From: Kiloniellales bacterium
GTDB taxonomy: Bacteria > Pseudomonadota > Alphaproteobacteria > Kiloniellales > JAKSDN01
Direction: 5' to 3'
Length of the DNA: 17,801 bases
NCBI GenBank assembly: GCA_022360075.1
Contig: JAKSDN010000936.1
Location: forward strand, 1 to 17,801
This document shows, piece by piece, positions 17,158-17,801 of the stretch (position 1 is its first letter; each line of letters starts with the position of its first letter). Under the pieces are notes generated by a model. The model was not told where the DNA came from. It searched no databases and was given only the letters and a program-made list of their open reading frames with translations. Position numbers and translations under genes: made by a program.

Positions 17158-17497
17158 TCAGCAGGTCTCGCAGATTAGCGTTGCTTCGCTGCGGATACCT
17201 CCAGGTCTTGTGTAGATCCCTGTCAGAGTTCCATCGTCATTCATCTCATAGACCGCCTTGATGTCTCGTTCCTTGTTCACAGGAACGATGAGTTTCTCGC
17301 CTTCAAAAGTGGCGGTCCGCGGCACCCAACCGGCATCCCTAACGTTCCGATTCGTGCCCCAGGAATAGATGACCTGCGCAGTCGTTGGTGTCACTTCGGT
17401 TACGACCAGGTATCCATCTAGAGTGCCTCCCCAACGCCCATGCCACCTTCCGAGAAAGGCTGCTTGGGAATCAGGAACATTACTGGTGTCAGTTTGG
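17158..17497 (-). pseudogene. 3' part of a gene interrupted by an IS element
   Basis: The minus-strand frame from about 17497 to the TGA at 17158-17160 encodes a coherent C-terminal protein piece: AAFLGRWHGRWGGTLDGYLV, then ATFEGEKLIVPVNKERDIKA and EMNDDGTLTGIYTRPGG, ending in CETC. This pattern of a beta-rich domain with conserved Gly/Trp/Asp is seen in uncharacterised secreted or lipid-handling proteins. The frame continues into the IS, but that stretch reads as low-quality antisense of the transposase, so the real 5' part lies beyond the window. The gene is therefore probably inactivated here. Confidence 0.65.
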
Positions 17498-17535
17498 TGG
17501 AGTGCCCCCCAGAATTGAGACAGGTAAAAAGGTGA

Positions 17536-17556
17536 CAGTTCCGCGAGGAGGAACTG
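17536..17556 (+). promoter_or_regulatory. Hairpin covering the transposase Shine-Dalgarno
   Basis: CAGTTCC (17536-17542), 7-nt loop GCGAGGA, then GGAACTG (17550-17556). The GAGGAGG Shine-Dalgarno spans the loop and the 3' arm, so the stem would hide it in read-through RNA. Known IS elements use such stems to limit transposase made from host promoters. Function here is inference. Confidence 0.5.
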
Positions 17557-17562
17557 AACCTG

Positions 17563-17801
17563 ATGGGTCGAGCAAGACGCTTCAGTCGGGAGTTCAAGCT
17601 TGCGACGTTGGCGCGGAGGGAGGCCGGGGAGAACGTCTCGGCGCTGTCGCGCGAGTTGGGGGTGCGGCGCAAGCTGCTGTATCAATGGCGTGACGCCTTT
17701 CGGGCCGGTGGTCCTGAGGCCTTGCGCGGTCAGGGTCGCCCGCGCAAGGCGGCAGCGGCGGCTGGTTTGCCGGATGCCGGTGGGCAGTCGGCGGTTGGGC
17801 A
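17563..17801 (+). CDS. IS3-family transposase OrfA (partial, runs off the window)
   Basis: The frame starts at ATG 17563 with GAGGAGG about 11 nt upstream and is still open at the window edge. The first ~80 residues show the HTH of IS3-type OrfA: RRFSREFKLATLARREAGEN, then VSALSRELGVRRKLLYQWRD and AFRAGGPEALRGQGRPRKAA. OrfA normally binds the IS ends and, by programmed frameshift with OrfB, forms the full transposase; OrfB is not in the window. Whether the element is complete cannot be seen. It disrupts the gene fragment to its left. Confidence 0.8.
   Translation, partial: MGRARRFSREFKLATLARREAGENVSALSRELGVRRKLLYQWRDAFRAGGPEALRGQGRPRKAAAAAGLPDAGGQSAVG

Larger units (their letters stand above)
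17498..17801 (+). mobile_element. IS3-like insertion sequence, left end (partial)
   Basis: The left terminus is placed at TGGAGTGCCCCCCAGAATTG (17498 on; a TG at 17495 is an alternative), beginning with TG as IS3 family ends do. The host-gene frame stops being sensible at this point, and a transposase OrfA begins at 17563. The right end, terminal repeat pair and target duplication are outside the window, so family and boundary are tentative. Confidence 0.6.

Noticed and set aside
17500..17685. N-terminal extension of the interrupted gene frame
   Set aside because: It is the antisense of the IS end and transposase start, not original coding sequence.
14850..17801. Second copy of the tRNA-Cys 3' end as an att site
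   Set aside because: No match to the T-arm/acceptor sequence was found by eye in the rest of the window.

Overview
The window is GC-rich alphaproteobacterial chromosomal DNA, probably from a Rhodospirillales-like marine or soil organism. The strongest marker is a popZ-type polar organiser gene, an alphaproteobacterial gene, in the order methyltransferase - rhodanese - tolC - popZ - valS. Nothing in the sequence fixes genus or species.

Region A (about 1-7810) is a glycine betaine-type uptake and breakdown locus. On the minus strand, read from right to left, it holds proX (periplasmic binding protein), a DMGDH/SARDH-like flavoprotein with a GcvT-like folate half, proW (permease with an unusual N-terminal extension) and proV (ATPase). 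The last three are packed with a 21-nt gap and an 11-nt overlap. A LysR-type regulator is divergent from proX, and the shared intergenic region carries two copies of CTTATGGC-N5-GCCT 51 bp apart. A 56-aa hypothetical gene lies at the left edge.

Region B (about 7827-14565) is ordinary core genome: a 93-aa hypothetical protein, a 30-aa single-pass membrane microprotein with its own promoter, Shine-Dalgarno and terminator, then valS, popZ, tolC, a single-domain rhodanese and a divergent PIMT-family methyltransferase, all on the minus strand.

Region C (14776-17801) starts at a tRNA-Cys(GCA) gene and looks accessory. It has AT-richer stretches, orphan small genes, a HigB-2/HigA-2-like toxin-antitoxin pair, a divergent 169-aa gene sharing a mirrored double operator with that pair, a secreted cysteine-containing protein that stops 3 nt from the tRNA, an 86-aa protein with a CC motif, and a gene fragment cut by an IS3-like element that runs off the right edge.

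The most novel-looking parts are the TA locus with its mirrored operators and divergent partner, the 30-aa membrane protein with its palindrome-rich leader, the ProW extension, and the PIMT homologue lacking the usual substrate-side motif. All family assignments come from reading motifs by eye; no database search was run.
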